This document shows, one piece after another, positions 25,842 to 35,189 of a stretch of 64,000 nt of DNA. This DNA is from Flavobacterium galactosidilyticum (GTDB taxonomy: Bacteria > Bacteroidota > Bacteroidia > Flavobacteriales > Flavobacteriaceae): the NCBI RefSeq assembly GCF_020911945.1, contig NZ_CP087135.1:1550001-1614000 (forward strand), read 5' to 3'. Both the position numbers and the translations under genes were made by a program. The notes below the pieces were generated by a model that was not told where the DNA came from, did no database searches, and saw only the letters and a list, made by a program, of their open reading frames with translations. The stretch's first letter is position 1; every line of letters begins with the position of its first letter.

Positions 25842-26339
25842 TTATGACTCGAGAATTTCTAAGAATACTTTTTCGAGCTCGTGTGTTTGATTGTTTCCAT
25901 TGCTTCGGATTTGTTTTGCAATAAAATAAAGTAGGAACCAAAAGATGACCATTAGCACAAGTACAACTAAATCCAAAGTGTAACTTTTGTTTAAAACAGA
26001 GTTGGAGTAGGCAATGCCGCTGAAAATCAAAAATACTCCTGCAATGATAAAATGTAGAAACATAAAGAATGTCCATAAGGTGGGATCTGGACCAAATAGA
26101 CCTCGAATGTGTGTTTCGTTTTCACTTTTAGCTTCTAGTTCTAAATGTAAATGGGGCGAATAATAGGATTTTTTGTCGCCTTTTATATTTATCCAAATAT
26201 GAGTTCCTCTTGTTTTTACGGCATAATCAGTTGGATTTGATTTTGCAAAATCTGCGAATTTTTGACTTAAAATAGAGGTGTTTATCATCACATCTTTGTA
26301 AAACCGTAAGCGAAGTCGCAGTTCATTATTAGTATCCAT
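25842..26339 (-). CDS. hypothetical two-span membrane protein
   Basis: 165 residues, no signal peptide. Residues 1-85 are soluble (RLRFYKDVMINTSILSQKF, KSYYSPHLHLELE). Two membrane helices follow (about 89-110, WTFFMFLHFIIAGVFLIFSG, and 120-142, LDLVVLVLMVIFWFLLYFIA), with a charged cytosolic tail. I do not recognise a family. It lies between era and der on the opposite strand. Confidence 0.75.
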   Translation of the reverse strand: MDTNNELRLRLRFYKDVMINTSILSQKFADFAKSNPTDYAVKTRGTHIWINIKGDKKSYYSPHLHLELEAKSENETHIRGLFGPDPTLWTFFMFLHFIIAGVFLIFSGIAYSNSVLNKSYTLDLVVLVLMVIFWFLLYFIAKQIRSNGNNQTHELEKVFLEILES

Positions 26340-26380
26340 AAAATTAAAATTGGTTAGTCCGCGCTAATATATCAAAAAAA

Positions 26381-26411
26381 TTGATAGTCAATCGATTTAA
26401 CACTACCTTTG
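26381..26411 (+). promoter_or_regulatory. der promoter
   Basis: TTG (26381-26383), 20 bp, TACCTTTG (26404-26411): the full Bacteroidota consensus, 22 bp before the der ATG. Confidence 0.75.
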
Positions 26412-26433
26412 CAAAATATTTGAATAAATACTT

Positions 26434-27744
26434 ATGAATAACATTGTTGCGATAGTAGGAAGACCTAATGTGGGGAAATCAACCCTTTTTAACAGGCTGA
26501 TACAAAGAAGAGAAGCTATTGTAGATTCAGTTTCTGGAGTTACCAGAGATAGAAACTATGGTAAAAGCGAGTGGAACGGAAAAGAGTTTTCTGTGATTGA
26601 TACGGGAGGTTATGTACGTGGTTCTGATGACGTTTTTGAAGGAGAAATCCGCAAACAAGTAGAATTAGCCATTGACGAAGCCGACGTAATTATATTTGTA
26701 GTTGATGTTGAAGAAGGAATAACACCAATGGATGATGTTGTTGCCCGATTGTTACGCAAAGTGACTAAGCCAGTTCTTTTAGCTGTAAACAAGGTAGATA
26801 ATGCCATGCGCGAGAAAAATGCTATTGAATTTTACAACCTTGGTTTAGGAGAATATTATACGTTTGCAAGTATATCTGGAAGTGGAACAGGTGATTTATT
26901 GGACGCATTGATTGATGCTTTCCCCGTAAAACCAGAACCGGTTCAAGAAGAAGTAGTTTTGCCACGTTTTGCAGTTGTAGGTCGTCCTAATGCTGGGAAA
27001 TCTAGCTTTATAAATGCGTTGATTGGTAAAGAACGTTTTATGGTAACGGATATTGCGGGTACAACTCGTGATGCTATTGATACAAAATTTGACCGTTTTG
27101 GTTTTGAATTTAACTTGGTTGATACTGCGGGAATTCGTCGTAAAGCTAAAGTTAAGGAAGATTTAGAATTTTATTCGGTTATGAGATCGGTTCGTGCGAT
27201 TGAGCATGCTGATATTTGTATCTTGATTATTGATGCTACTCGTGGTTTTGAAGGTCAAGATCAAAGTATTTTTTGGTTGGCTGAAAAGAACAGAAAAGGA
27301 GTTGTCATTCTTGTAAACAAATGGGATTTAGTTGAAAAAGAAACTATGTCTACACGTGATTACGAAGATAAGATTAAAGAAGAGTTAATGCCATTTACGG
27401 ATGTGCCTATTCTTTTTGTTTCTGCTTTAACAAAACAACGTTTATTGAAAGCATTAGAAGCAACAGTAAAAGTGTATGAAAATAGACAACAACGTATTGC
27501 TACTTCAAAATTCAATGAGTTTATGTTGAAAGTAATTGAAGCATATCCGCCACCTGCGACTAAAGGTAAGTACGTAAAAATTAAATATTGTATGCAATTG
27601 CCAACGCAAACGCCTCAGTTTGTGTTTTTTGCTAATATGCCACAATATGTAAAAGAACCGTACAAACGTTACCTTGAAAATAAAATTAGAGAAAACTGGG
27701 ACTTCTCAGGAGTGCCGATTGACATCTATATCAGAGAAAAATAA
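26434..27744 (+). CDS. der: ribosome biogenesis GTPase Der (EngA)
   Basis: 436 residues with two consecutive G domains: GRPNVGKST with DTGGYV, and GRPNAGKSS with VDTAGIRRK and [10 protein letters not shown]-terminal KH-like domain follows ([30 protein letters not shown]). Double-GTPase Der is required for 50S assembly. It has its own promoter and is followed by a hairpin next to the downstream gene. Confidence 0.97.
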   Translation: MNNIVAIVGRPNVGKSTLFNRLIQRREAIVDSVSGVTRDRNYGKSEWNGKEFSVIDTGGYVRGSDDVFEGEIRKQVELAIDEADVIIFVVDVEEGITPMDDVVARLLRKVTKPVLLAVNKVDNAMREKNAIEFYNLGLGEYYTFASISGSGTGDLLDALIDAFPVKPEPVQEEVVLPRFAVVGRPNAGKSSFINALIGKERFMVTDIAGTTRDAIDTKFDRFGFEFNLVDTAGIRRKAKVKEDLEFYSVMRSVRAIEHADICILIIDATRGFEGQDQSIFWLAEKNRKGVVILVNKWDLVEKETMSTRDYEDKIKEELMPFTDVPILFVSALTKQRLLKALEATVKVYENRQQRIATSKFNEFMLKVIEAYPPPATKGKYVKIKYCMQLPTQTPQFVFFANMPQYVKEPYKRYLENKIRENWDFSGVPIDIYIREK

Positions 27745-27792
27745 ATGTTAAATTTAATGTAAGAAATTACATTCTGTAAGAATAAATAACTT

Positions 27793-27829
27793 AATTCGCT
27801 GTTGATTTTGAAATCATTAACAGCGAATT
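27793..27829 (+). terminator. strong hairpin 9 bp before the next start codon
   Basis: AATTCGCTGTT / AACAGCGAATT (11 bp, perfect) with an inner GATT/AATC pairing, followed by seven T. It terminates der, but its T run ends next to ATG 27839, leaving no room for a promoter or ordinary leader behind it. Confidence 0.8.
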
Positions 27830-27838
27830 TTTTTATTT

Positions 27839-30628
27839 ATGAAAAAAAAGTACTTTTTTATTCTGTCGTTCTTTTTAAGCGTTGCGTCATTTGCACAAAA
27901 CAACATTACTATTAAAGGTAAAATCTTAGATAAAAATAGCCAAAATCCTATCGAGGCTGCTACTGTTTTCCTTACTTCGGTTAAAGACTCCACTGTTATC
28001 GATTATACAATATCAGATAAAAATGGTTTCTTTAAAATGGATACCAAAAAAATCACTAAACCCTTCTTCTTGAAAATTTCTTATTTGGGTTACGAGACTC
28101 TTAAAAGGGAAATGGCATCTATTTCAGAAAGTAAAGACTTTGGAGTTTTGTCATTGATAGAAAATCCAAATACCTTAAATGAAGTGGTTATAAAAAACGA
28201 TGCGCCACCTATTCGAATTAAAAAAGATACCCTAGAATTTAATGCTTCTTCATTTAAAGTCCGCCCTGATGCGAATGTGGAAACTTTATTGAAACAATTA
28301 CCTGGAGTAGAAATAGGGACTGATGGTAAAATCACCGTAAACGGAAAAGATGTAAATCAGATTTTAGTAAATGGAAAACCATTCTTTGATAAAGATGGTA
28401 AAATTGCATTGCAAAGTTTGCCTTCGGATATTATCAATAAAGTCCAAATTACAGATACTAAAACCAAGAAAGAGGAATTGAGTAAGGAAGCTTCGACTTC
28501 TAATAACGCTAGTATTAATTTAACTATCGATGAGAAGAAAAACAAAGGTTTCTTTGGACGATTTATGGGCGGTTATGGTACGGATGATCGTTATGAGAGC
28601 AGTGCTTTAATGAATTATTTTAAAGGCAAAAGAAAAATAAGTGTGCTGGCTTCGTCCAATAATATCAATTCCACAGGTTTCTCTATGGATGAAATTTTTG
28701 ATAATATGGGTGGTGGTAGAAATAGTTCTATGTCCTACAACTCTAATGGTGGTGCATTTTCAGTTAATGGAAATCGTTTTGGTGGTGGTAGCGGAATTAC
28801 CCGATCCAATATGGTAGGTATAAATTATGCTGATGAACTGATAAAAGATATGGAAACTAGCGGAAGTTATTTCTTCTCCAATTCAAATTCTGATAATTTA
28901 AACAGAAGTAAAGTAATTACTTTTTTATCAACAGGAAACATTACTAAGGAATCAGAAGCGACAACACACGGTGAGAATTTTGGACATAACTTAAGTTTTC
29001 AAGTAGAATATAAAATAGATTCGACTGCGACAATTTTTGTTGGACCAAAATTCATGAAATCGAATTCAAAATTCAGTAATGATTCTTTTGAAAAATCTTT
29101 CAATGACAGCGGACAACTGGTAAATGATAGTAAAGCTCAAGTTTTTGACGATAGTGATAGAGGAAGTTTCAGCAATGCGATTAACTTCAATAAAAGATTT
29201 AAACGTATAGGTCGTTTTTTAAGTGCGTCATTCGATAATGATAATTCAAAAGAGGAATTAAGCTCTTTAAATAAAAGTAACACCATATTTTATCAAGGTA
29301 CAAATGCAAACATAGTTCGCGATCAGATTAGAAAAAACAGAAATATAGTTGATAAATATGTTGCTGAAATAGAATATTCGGAGCCAATAACGGATTCTTT
29401 GAATGTAAAAGTTGGAATGAACTACAGTAACGAATTCAAATCTGATGATAGAAACACATTTGACTTTAATGCGGGTTCTCAATCGTATTCTGATTTAAAT
29501 CCAGAGTTAACTAACTATTTGACATCGTCTACTAAATCATTTCGTCCTCAAGCAGGCTTTTCGTTGAATAAGAAAAAATATGATGTAAGTGCTACTGTAG
29601 GTCCTTCGATCTCACAATTTGACAACAATTCATTTTATCTGGGTTTGCCTACAACTTTATCTAAAAATTATGTGTTGCCGTATGCGAATGCGAGAGTGGG
29701 ATATCGTTTTACTAAATCAAAATCAATCTATTTGAATTATAGTTATGATGTTGATTTTCCTAATGCTAACCAAGTTTTGCCTGTGGAAGATTTGTCAAAT
29801 CCGTTGAGCACTGTTGTAGGAAATGTAAATTTAAAACCGAGCAGCAATCAATGGGGTTATTTTAGTTTCCGAAATTTTGATTATGCTACTCGTTCTGGTT
29901 ACTCTATTTATATTGGAGGGAATTTATATGGTGATCAAGTAGTTTCTTCAACACTTTATGATGCTAATATTAAGAGCAGTACAACTTTTGAAAACGTTTC
30001 TGGAACCTATTCGGGATGGTTTGGAGCAAACTGGAATAAGTCAACAAAAAGAGAAGCCCATAGTTTTAAATATGGTGTTGGTTTTAGCGGTAATTACGGT
30101 TTGTCAAAAGGATTTGTTAACGGAGAAATGTTTGAAGCCAATACATTAAGACTGAATCCAAGAGCCAACTTTACGTATGATTACGGGGAATTACTTTCGA
30201 TAGCGCCTACCTATAATTTTACTTATAATGATTCAAAATATACCAATTATAGAACAACGGGTGCTTCAAGTGTGATTCATCGTTTTAATATACAAACAAC
30301 AAATTACTGGCCAAAAAACTGGGTTTTCGGGAATGATTTTGGATATACCTATAACTCTAATATTGCAGATGGTTTTAAGAAAGATTTTTATTTATGGAAC
30401 ACTAGTTTAGCATATAGTTTTTTTGATAAAAAAATGACGGCAAAAGTAAAGGTTTATGATTTGTTAAATCAGAATCAAAGTGCTACTAGAACTATTTCGC
30501 CAACTAATATTCGCGACGAAGAAAATACAGTTTTAAAGAGATATGTAATGTTTTCATTAACTTATAAACTGAATAAGTTTGGTATGAAGGAAAAGCCTTC
30601 TGGAGGTAATAGAATGATTTTTCACTAG
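27839..30628 (+). CDS. outer-membrane beta-barrel protein with carboxypeptidase-like N-terminal domain (TonB-receptor-like)
   Basis: 929 residues. Signal peptide MKKKYFFILSFFLSVASFAQ; residues 22-110 are a CarboxypepD_reg-like domain (ITIKGKILDKNSQNPIEAATV); a plug-like segment follows (VETLLKQLPGVEIGTDGKITVNGK, VNGKPFF). From about residue 220 to the end is a long beta-barrel (OMP_b-brl family 3 type), with Gly/Asn-rich loops near 290-320. There is no SusD partner. Proteins of this type are annotated TonB-dependent receptors, but the substrate and TonB dependence are unknown. Confidence 0.88.
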   Translation: MKKKYFFILSFFLSVASFAQNNITIKGKILDKNSQNPIEAATVFLTSVKDSTVIDYTISDKNGFFKMDTKKITKPFFLKISYLGYETLKREMASISESKDFGVLSLIENPNTLNEVVIKNDAPPIRIKKDTLEFNASSFKVRPDANVETLLKQLPGVEIGTDGKITVNGKDVNQILVNGKPFFDKDGKIALQSLPSDIINKVQITDTKTKKEELSKEASTSNNASINLTIDEKKNKGFFGRFMGGYGTDDRYESSALMNYFKGKRKISVLASSNNINSTGFSMDEIFDNMGGGRNSSMSYNSNGGAFSVNGNRFGGGSGITRSNMVGINYADELIKDMETSGSYFFSNSNSDNLNRSKVITFLSTGNITKESEATTHGENFGHNLSFQVEYKIDSTATIFVGPKFMKSNSKFSNDSFEKSFNDSGQLVNDSKAQVFDDSDRGSFSNAINFNKRFKRIGRFLSASFDNDNSKEELSSLNKSNTIFYQGTNANIVRDQIRKNRNIVDKYVAEIEYSEPITDSLNVKVGMNYSNEFKSDDRNTFDFNAGSQSYSDLNPELTNYLTSSTKSFRPQAGFSLNKKKYDVSATVGPSISQFDNNSFYLGLPTTLSKNYVLPYANARVGYRFTKSKSIYLNYSYDVDFPNANQVLPVEDLSNPLSTVVGNVNLKPSSNQWGYFSFRNFDYATRSGYSIYIGGNLYGDQVVSSTLYDANIKSSTTFENVSGTYSGWFGANWNKSTKREAHSFKYGVGFSGNYGLSKGFVNGEMFEANTLRLNPRANFTYDYGELLSIAPTYNFTYNDSKYTNYRTTGASSVIHRFNIQTTNYWPKNWVFGNDFGYTYNSNIADGFKKDFYLWNTSLAYSFFDKKMTAKVKVYDLLNQNQSATRTISPTNIRDEENTVLKRYVMFSLTYKLNKFGMKEKPSGGNRMIFH

Positions 30629-30668
30629 AATAAATACACTTTCTTTATATAATTATTGTGTAGAAACG

Positions 30669-30702
30669 AAAAAGTCCCGACGAAAATCGGGGCTTTTTTA
30701 TG
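30669..30702. terminator. bidirectional terminator
   Basis: AAAAAG.CCCGA / TCGGG.CTTTTTT around a CGAAAA loop, between convergent genes ending at 30628 and 30720. Confidence 0.85.
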
Positions 30703-30719
30703 GAAAAAAGTGATGTATA

Positions 30720-31721
30720 TTATTTACAATTAATCTTAATTTTAATAGAGTAGTTTGGATCTATTGGTTCATTTGTTTGAGCTAAGCGTTGCGAGCCTGT
30801 ATTTGCAGGACAAGCTATATCGTTTGTCGCATCATAAATGATTTTTTTTCCAGAGGCAATCAACTCTTTTGGGACATAGATTTGGACTTTGGTTCGTGAA
30901 TATCCCGAAGGAAAATATCGGATGTAATAGCCATCAGGATGCAAAGTCCAAATGCCGCTAGGTACATCAGTTCTTTCAGGAGCCATGCCTGCTATTATAG
31001 CATATTTCTCCATATCAGCATAGGTGTAATTACCTGAAGCAACTAGTTGACGGATTTTGTTTTCGGCTTCAAAAACACTTTGTATTCCATCAGGAAGTTT
31101 AGATTTAGCTTTATTCATCAAACTCGCAGGTAAAACGCCTAACATTCCACCTTCAAGTTGTGTTAATTCTAGCGGACTTAACAAAGAAACAGCTGTAAGT
31201 TTTACTTGCCCACTATAATCCGCAAAGCGTGCTCTAGCAATAATAGTCCAAAGAAGAATCTGGATATCATGCTGACTAATTTCTGGATGATTTTCAGCTT
31301 TTTTGAGAATGGTTGTTACAATTTCTTGTTTTGGACCTAGAGTAGGAGCATACATATAACCATCACCTTTTGAAGGTTGAAATGTTCCCGCATGAAGACA
31401 ATAACTTTTATTAGTCATTTCAAAAAAACCATCACATAATATATAACCGCCTGTAATCGCTTTAGGAAGTAAGTATAAAGGTTGTGCGTTTTTCACCATT
31501 ATTAAATCAGGAAATTTGGATTCTGATATATTTACATCTTCAAAAGAGGTTGTGATTGCTGCGGGTTTTTTGAGAACATCATCAAGGCCTAGTTTTTTTG
31601 CTCCAAGGGAAGTTCCTACTTCTAGTGCTTTTTCTTTCCATCCGCTAAACTGCGAATAGCTAGTCAAAGTGTAGAATAAGAGTAGCATGGAAAATATTGA
31701 AATTAGTTTTAAATTTTTCAT
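30720..31721 (-). CDS. secreted protein with thioester-domain-like motifs
   Basis: 333 residues from ATG 31721; an in-frame GTG lies at 31748. Signal peptide MKNLKLISIFSMLLLFYTLT, then SYSQ. No family was recognised outright. Two motifs match the published pattern of thioester domains: [YFL]C as SYCLH (Cys108) and phi-Q-x-x-phi-W as IQILLW (Gln154, Trp158), 46 residues apart. In those domains Cys and Gln form an internal thioester. The C-terminal part (GIWTLHPDGYYIRYFPSGYS, VQIYVP) is beta-rich. It is the last gene of the sulfatase cluster, 117 bp after the FGE-like gene, before a terminator. Confidence 0.55.
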   Translation of the reverse strand: MKNLKLISIFSMLLLFYTLTSYSQFSGWKEKALEVGTSLGAKKLGLDDVLKKPAAITTSFEDVNISESKFPDLIMVKNAQPLYLLPKAITGGYILCDGFFEMTNKSYCLHAGTFQPSKGDGYMYAPTLGPKQEIVTTILKKAENHPEISQHDIQILLWTIIARARFADYSGQVKLTAVSLLSPLELTQLEGGMLGVLPASLMNKAKSKLPDGIQSVFEAENKIRQLVASGNYTYADMEKYAIIAGMAPERTDVPSGIWTLHPDGYYIRYFPSGYSRTKVQIYVPKELIASGKKIIYDATNDIACPANTGSQRLAQTNEPIDPNYSIKIKINCK

Positions 31722-31838
31722 TTTAAAAAACTTTAGTTTATAATACACAAATATAAAATTAAAACAAACAATAATGGTTTCTAAATATGTAAAAACTTAT
31801 AAGTCATAATATTACAGATTATTTTAATTTGACACTTT

Positions 31839-32951
31839 TTATTTAATGTCTGCCACGCATCTAAAACCGGTATGATTTAAACCTGTATCAGGAGATGATT
31901 TCATTCTTGCTGTTACTCGATATCCTTTGCAGTAAGAAGCATTACATAAAAAAGAACCTCCTCTAACCACTCTTTTAGGAACAGTTGGTTCCATTGGATC
32001 ATAACTTTTAGAGGGTCCCTTTGGATTGTTTGTCGTGCTGCTATACAATTCTTTGTAATATTCAGGAGTGTACCAATCGCTACACCATTCCCAAACATTT
32101 CCTGCCATATCATATAATCCGTATTTATTAGGTGCAAATGATTTTACTGGAGCGGCTCCAACGAATTTGTCTTGATTTGTATTAAGATAGGGGAATTTTC
32201 CTTGCCATATATTTGCTTTTGGTTTTCCTCTTTCTGGATCTTCATTTCCCCAAGAATATTTTTGATCGTTCAATCCGCCTCTTGAAGCAAATTCCCATTC
32301 CGCTTCTGTTGGTAATCTTTTACCTGCCCATTTTGCGTAAGCATTAGCATCATCCCAAGAAATATGCACTACAGGATAATTTTCTCTTCCTTTAATGCTA
32401 CTTTTAGGACCTTCTGGATGTTTCCAACTTGCATCTGTTGTCCATTTCCACCATTTTGAAGCGTCATTCAAATCGACGGCTGTTTTTGTAGGAGTAAAAA
32501 CTAATGAAGAGGCTACTAATAGAGTCTCATCAGGTCTTGGAGTTCCTGCAGGCAATTGTTTTTTTATTTCTTCCCAATCTGGTTTTATCTCAGCGGTGGT
32601 AACATATCCAGTTGCTTTTACAAATTTTTCAAACTGAGCGTTTGTCACTTCGGTGGCATCCATCCAAAAGCTATTTAATTTTACCTTATGTTGCGGGTAC
32701 TCATCTTGTCTGCCTTCATCATCAGAGGCGCCCATCAGAAATTCACCAGCAGGAATTTGTACCATTCCGTCATAGGAAACTGTTGTTGATAAAGCTATTG
32801 AATCCGAATTATTGGGTGCTGAAAACCTTGATGGAAGAGAGGATTCACAACTCATAGTTTCAGCTGAGCCCATTGCGGTTTTGTTTTCTTCTTTTTTGCC
32901 ACAGGCACTTAGCGAAATCAATATTACAAGGATAATCGTTTGATATTTCAT
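31839..32951 (-). CDS. formylglycine-generating enzyme (SUMF1/FGE) lipoprotein
   Basis: 370 residues. Lipoprotein signal with lipobox (ISLSACGKK, Cys17). FGE domain from about residue 65: IPAGEFLMGASDDEG, GKRLPTEAEWEFASRGG, GNVWEWCSDWY. The C-terminal RGGSFLCNASYCKGYR keeps both catalytic cysteines (336 and 341). Known reaction: copper/oxygen-dependent conversion of the Cys in CxPxR of sulfatases to formylglycine. The adjacent sulfatase has exactly that motif. The outer-membrane or periplasmic location implies maturation after export. This contrasts with GldK, which has the fold without the cysteines. Confidence 0.9.
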   Translation of the reverse strand: MKYQTIILVILISLSACGKKEENKTAMGSAETMSCESSLPSRFSAPNNSDSIALSTTVSYDGMVQIPAGEFLMGASDDEGRQDEYPQHKVKLNSFWMDATEVTNAQFEKFVKATGYVTTAEIKPDWEEIKKQLPAGTPRPDETLLVASSLVFTPTKTAVDLNDASKWWKWTTDASWKHPEGPKSSIKGRENYPVVHISWDDANAYAKWAGKRLPTEAEWEFASRGGLNDQKYSWGNEDPERGKPKANIWQGKFPYLNTNQDKFVGAAPVKSFAPNKYGLYDMAGNVWEWCSDWYTPEYYKELYSSTTNNPKGPSKSYDPMEPTVPKRVVRGGSFLCNASYCKGYRVTARMKSSPDTGLNHTGFRCVADIK

Positions 32952-33034
32952 ATTATGTTTTATTATCCAGTTTTCTTAAATTAGAAAAATTTGAAATGTT
33001 TAGCTTTTAATTTATTTACAAAAATAATTAATCT

Positions 33035-34543
33035 TTAGTCTTTTTGAGCTTTTATTTTTTGCAATAAGCTTGCCAATTCATTCGTGATTTCTGGCTTTTG
33101 TGCCGCAAGATTATTTTTTTCTCCAAGATCATTTTGTAAATCATACAATTGCGGTAAAGGATTATTTCCTAATTCAGTATTGGTTAATACATTTATTGTT
33201 GGGCCTTTATTTGGCTCGATATATTTCCAATGATCTTTTCTAATTGCTAAAGAGTTGATTCCTTGTTCAACAAGTACAGTTCTTCCTTTGGTTGATTTGC
33301 CTAACAACACGTTTAGCATATCTTCACTGTCAGTGATTTCAATATCCTTAGGTTTTATATTTAGCATTTTGGAAAAAGAGGACATAAAATCAATTTGGCT
33401 AACCATTGCGTCAGAAACTGCTGGTTTCGTTTTTGAAGGCCAACTTACAATCAATGGAACTCTTGTTCCACCTTCGAAAGTGCTGTATTTTCCACCGCGT
33501 AAAACACCAGCAGGAGTATGACCGTTTAACTTTGAAACTGCTTCATCTTCATAACCGTCATCGAGTACTGGTCCATTATCACTGCTGAAAATAATCATAG
33601 TGTTTTTGGCTATGCCTAAACTTTCCAGTTGTTTCATGATTTCCCCTACCGTCCAGTCCATTTGTAAGATAGCATCGCCGCGATATCCCAGATTACTTTT
33701 TCCTTTAAACATAGTTGAAGGCATTCTAGGAACATGCGGCTCTGTTAAGGTGTAATAGAGAAAGAAAGGTTGTTTTTTATTATTTTCAATAAATTCTTTG
33801 GCTTTCGCCAAAAAAGTCAAAGGCATTTCTTCATCTGTCCATCTAGCTTTGTTGCCACCGCTCATGTAGCCAATGCGACCAATTCCATTTACGATTGTGT
33901 TGTTATGACCATGATTGAGTGAAGAGCGCATTTTTAATAGTTCTGGATTTTCTTTTCCAGTTGGATCATTACCCACTTTTTTATAATAATCCACCTGAAT
34001 AGGATCGCTGGAATCTAAAGCAACAACTTTATGGTTCTCAACAAAAACGCTTGGTACACGATCTGCAGTTGCTGGAAAAATAAAAGAATAGTCAAAACCT
34101 ACTTCATTAGGGCCAGGTTTTAGTTCACCATTCCATTCTTTTTCGAGTTGATCACCTAATCCCAAATGCCATTTTCCAACTATCCCAGTTTGGTATCCCG
34201 CTTTTTGAAATAGGGAAGGTAAGGTGGTTTTGTCTGTTGGAACAATTAGCGCTGCATCGCCAAGTAAGATTCCAGTTCCGGCTTTTCGCCAAGCATAAAT
34301 TCCGGTCATCAGCGCAAAACGAGAAGGCGTACAAGTTGCTGAGGTTGCATGTGCATTGGTGAACCGAATTCCTTGTTTTGCTAGTTTGTCAATATTTGGC
34401 GTACTGATTTTGGTAGCGCCATAGCAACTTAGGTCTCCATAACCTAAATCATCAACATAGATTAGAACGACATTAGGTTTTTGCTGCGAAAAAATGGAGC
34501 TTGATAGTAAGCAGCAGATGATTATAGATTTGATTTTATGCAT
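33035..34543 (-). CDS. Cys-type arylsulfatase, exported
   Basis: 502 residues with signal peptide (MHKIKSIIICCLLSSSIFSQ). N-terminal metal site PNVVLIYVDDLGYGD; the sulfatase signature CTPSR (Cys71) becomes formylglycine. Second signature GYQTGIVGKWHLG; also FFLYYTLTEPHVPR and IIFSSDNGP. Family S1 sulfatase removing sulfate esters, in Bacteroidota often from algal or host glycans; no glycoside hydrolase or SusCD pair is nearby to name the substrate. First gene of a three-gene minus-strand cluster with the FGE (83 bp downstream). Confidence 0.93.
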   Translation of the reverse strand: MHKIKSIIICCLLSSSIFSQQKPNVVLIYVDDLGYGDLSCYGATKISTPNIDKLAKQGIRFTNAHATSATCTPSRFALMTGIYAWRKAGTGILLGDAALIVPTDKTTLPSLFQKAGYQTGIVGKWHLGLGDQLEKEWNGELKPGPNEVGFDYSFIFPATADRVPSVFVENHKVVALDSSDPIQVDYYKKVGNDPTGKENPELLKMRSSLNHGHNNTIVNGIGRIGYMSGGNKARWTDEEMPLTFLAKAKEFIENNKKQPFFLYYTLTEPHVPRMPSTMFKGKSNLGYRGDAILQMDWTVGEIMKQLESLGIAKNTMIIFSSDNGPVLDDGYEDEAVSKLNGHTPAGVLRGGKYSTFEGGTRVPLIVSWPSKTKPAVSDAMVSQIDFMSSFSKMLNIKPKDIEITDSEDMLNVLLGKSTKGRTVLVEQGINSLAIRKDHWKYIEPNKGPTINVLTNTELGNNPLPQLYDLQNDLGEKNNLAAQKPEITNELASLLQKIKAQKD

Positions 34544-34700
34544 ATTTTTATTTCGAAAAGATTTATAATTATCCTTATTTTAGCTTGATAAACGCTGGAA
34601 TTTTATAGTATAAGAATGATACTCTATTCTTGTTAAAAGTTTCAATTTCTTTATCCTGTATTATTGAGTAATTATGATAAGGTGAAATTTATTATTCTAA

Positions 34701-34886
34701 ATAATTGACAGTGAGTTCCAAAAATATGACAATTACTTAATAATATATACTAGTTCCTACCAGTTTGTTTATGAGCGTCACTATAGTACAGCATTAAAAA
34801 GTAGTAACACCACTGAAGAAGTCTACAGCGATTATAAATTTGAAATAGTATTTAGAATTGCTTTAAAGAATAATAAAAATTACTAA
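34701..34886 (+). pseudogene. possible coding remnant, no start codon
   Basis: 61 codons, open after an in-frame TAA at about 34698, with no ATG, ending TAA at 34884-34886. The product reads like a real protein end (YQFVYERHYSTALK, DYKFEIVFRIALKNNKNY). The stop abuts the stop of the small gene on the other strand (34887). The 34544-34700 stretch before it is AT-rich without features. It may be a 3' relic of a deleted gene, or chance. Family not recognised. Confidence 0.3.
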
Positions 34887-35018
34887 TTATTGCTCTTCCT
34901 CTAGCGTATTTTTGGGATGGTTTTCATACCAGTCTTTAAATGTTTTAGTGCTAGAATAATGATTTTTCAGGACTTTATAGACCATAAATAACACTAATAT
35001 TTGTCCTATTATAAACAT
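34887..35018 (-). CDS. 43-residue hypothetical membrane peptide
   Basis: ATG 35018 to TAA 34889-34887. MFIIGQILVLFMVYKVLKNH gives one short hydrophobic helix, followed by a polar tail (FKDWYENHPKNTLEEEQ). The frame is open further upstream without an ATG. Not recognised. Coding status is uncertain; the contrast of hydrophobic helix and charged tail supports it moderately. Confidence 0.4.
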   Translation of the reverse strand: MFIIGQILVLFMVYKVLKNHYSSTKTFKDWYENHPKNTLEEEQ

Positions 35019-35139
35019 AGTTGTTAATCTTGGTATAGCTATGTTAGTTTGACAAAGGAGTGACTTTTTTTTGTAATATTAGTGACTAAGTTTATGAGAA
35101 ACTGTTTGAGCAAGAAAAACTTTGATTTATGAATAAAAA

Positions 35140-35163
35140 AAGAGCTGCAAATTTGCAGCTCTT
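35140..35163 (-). terminator. terminator after TPM/LemA cluster
   Basis: Perfect 24-bp palindrome AAGAGCTGCAAATTTGCAGCTCTT, followed on the minus strand by a T run (A run 35134-35141 on plus). It lies 27 bp beyond the TPM stop codon. Confidence 0.85.
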
Positions 35164-35189
35164 AGATCATTTTTTTTGAAAATCATTGG

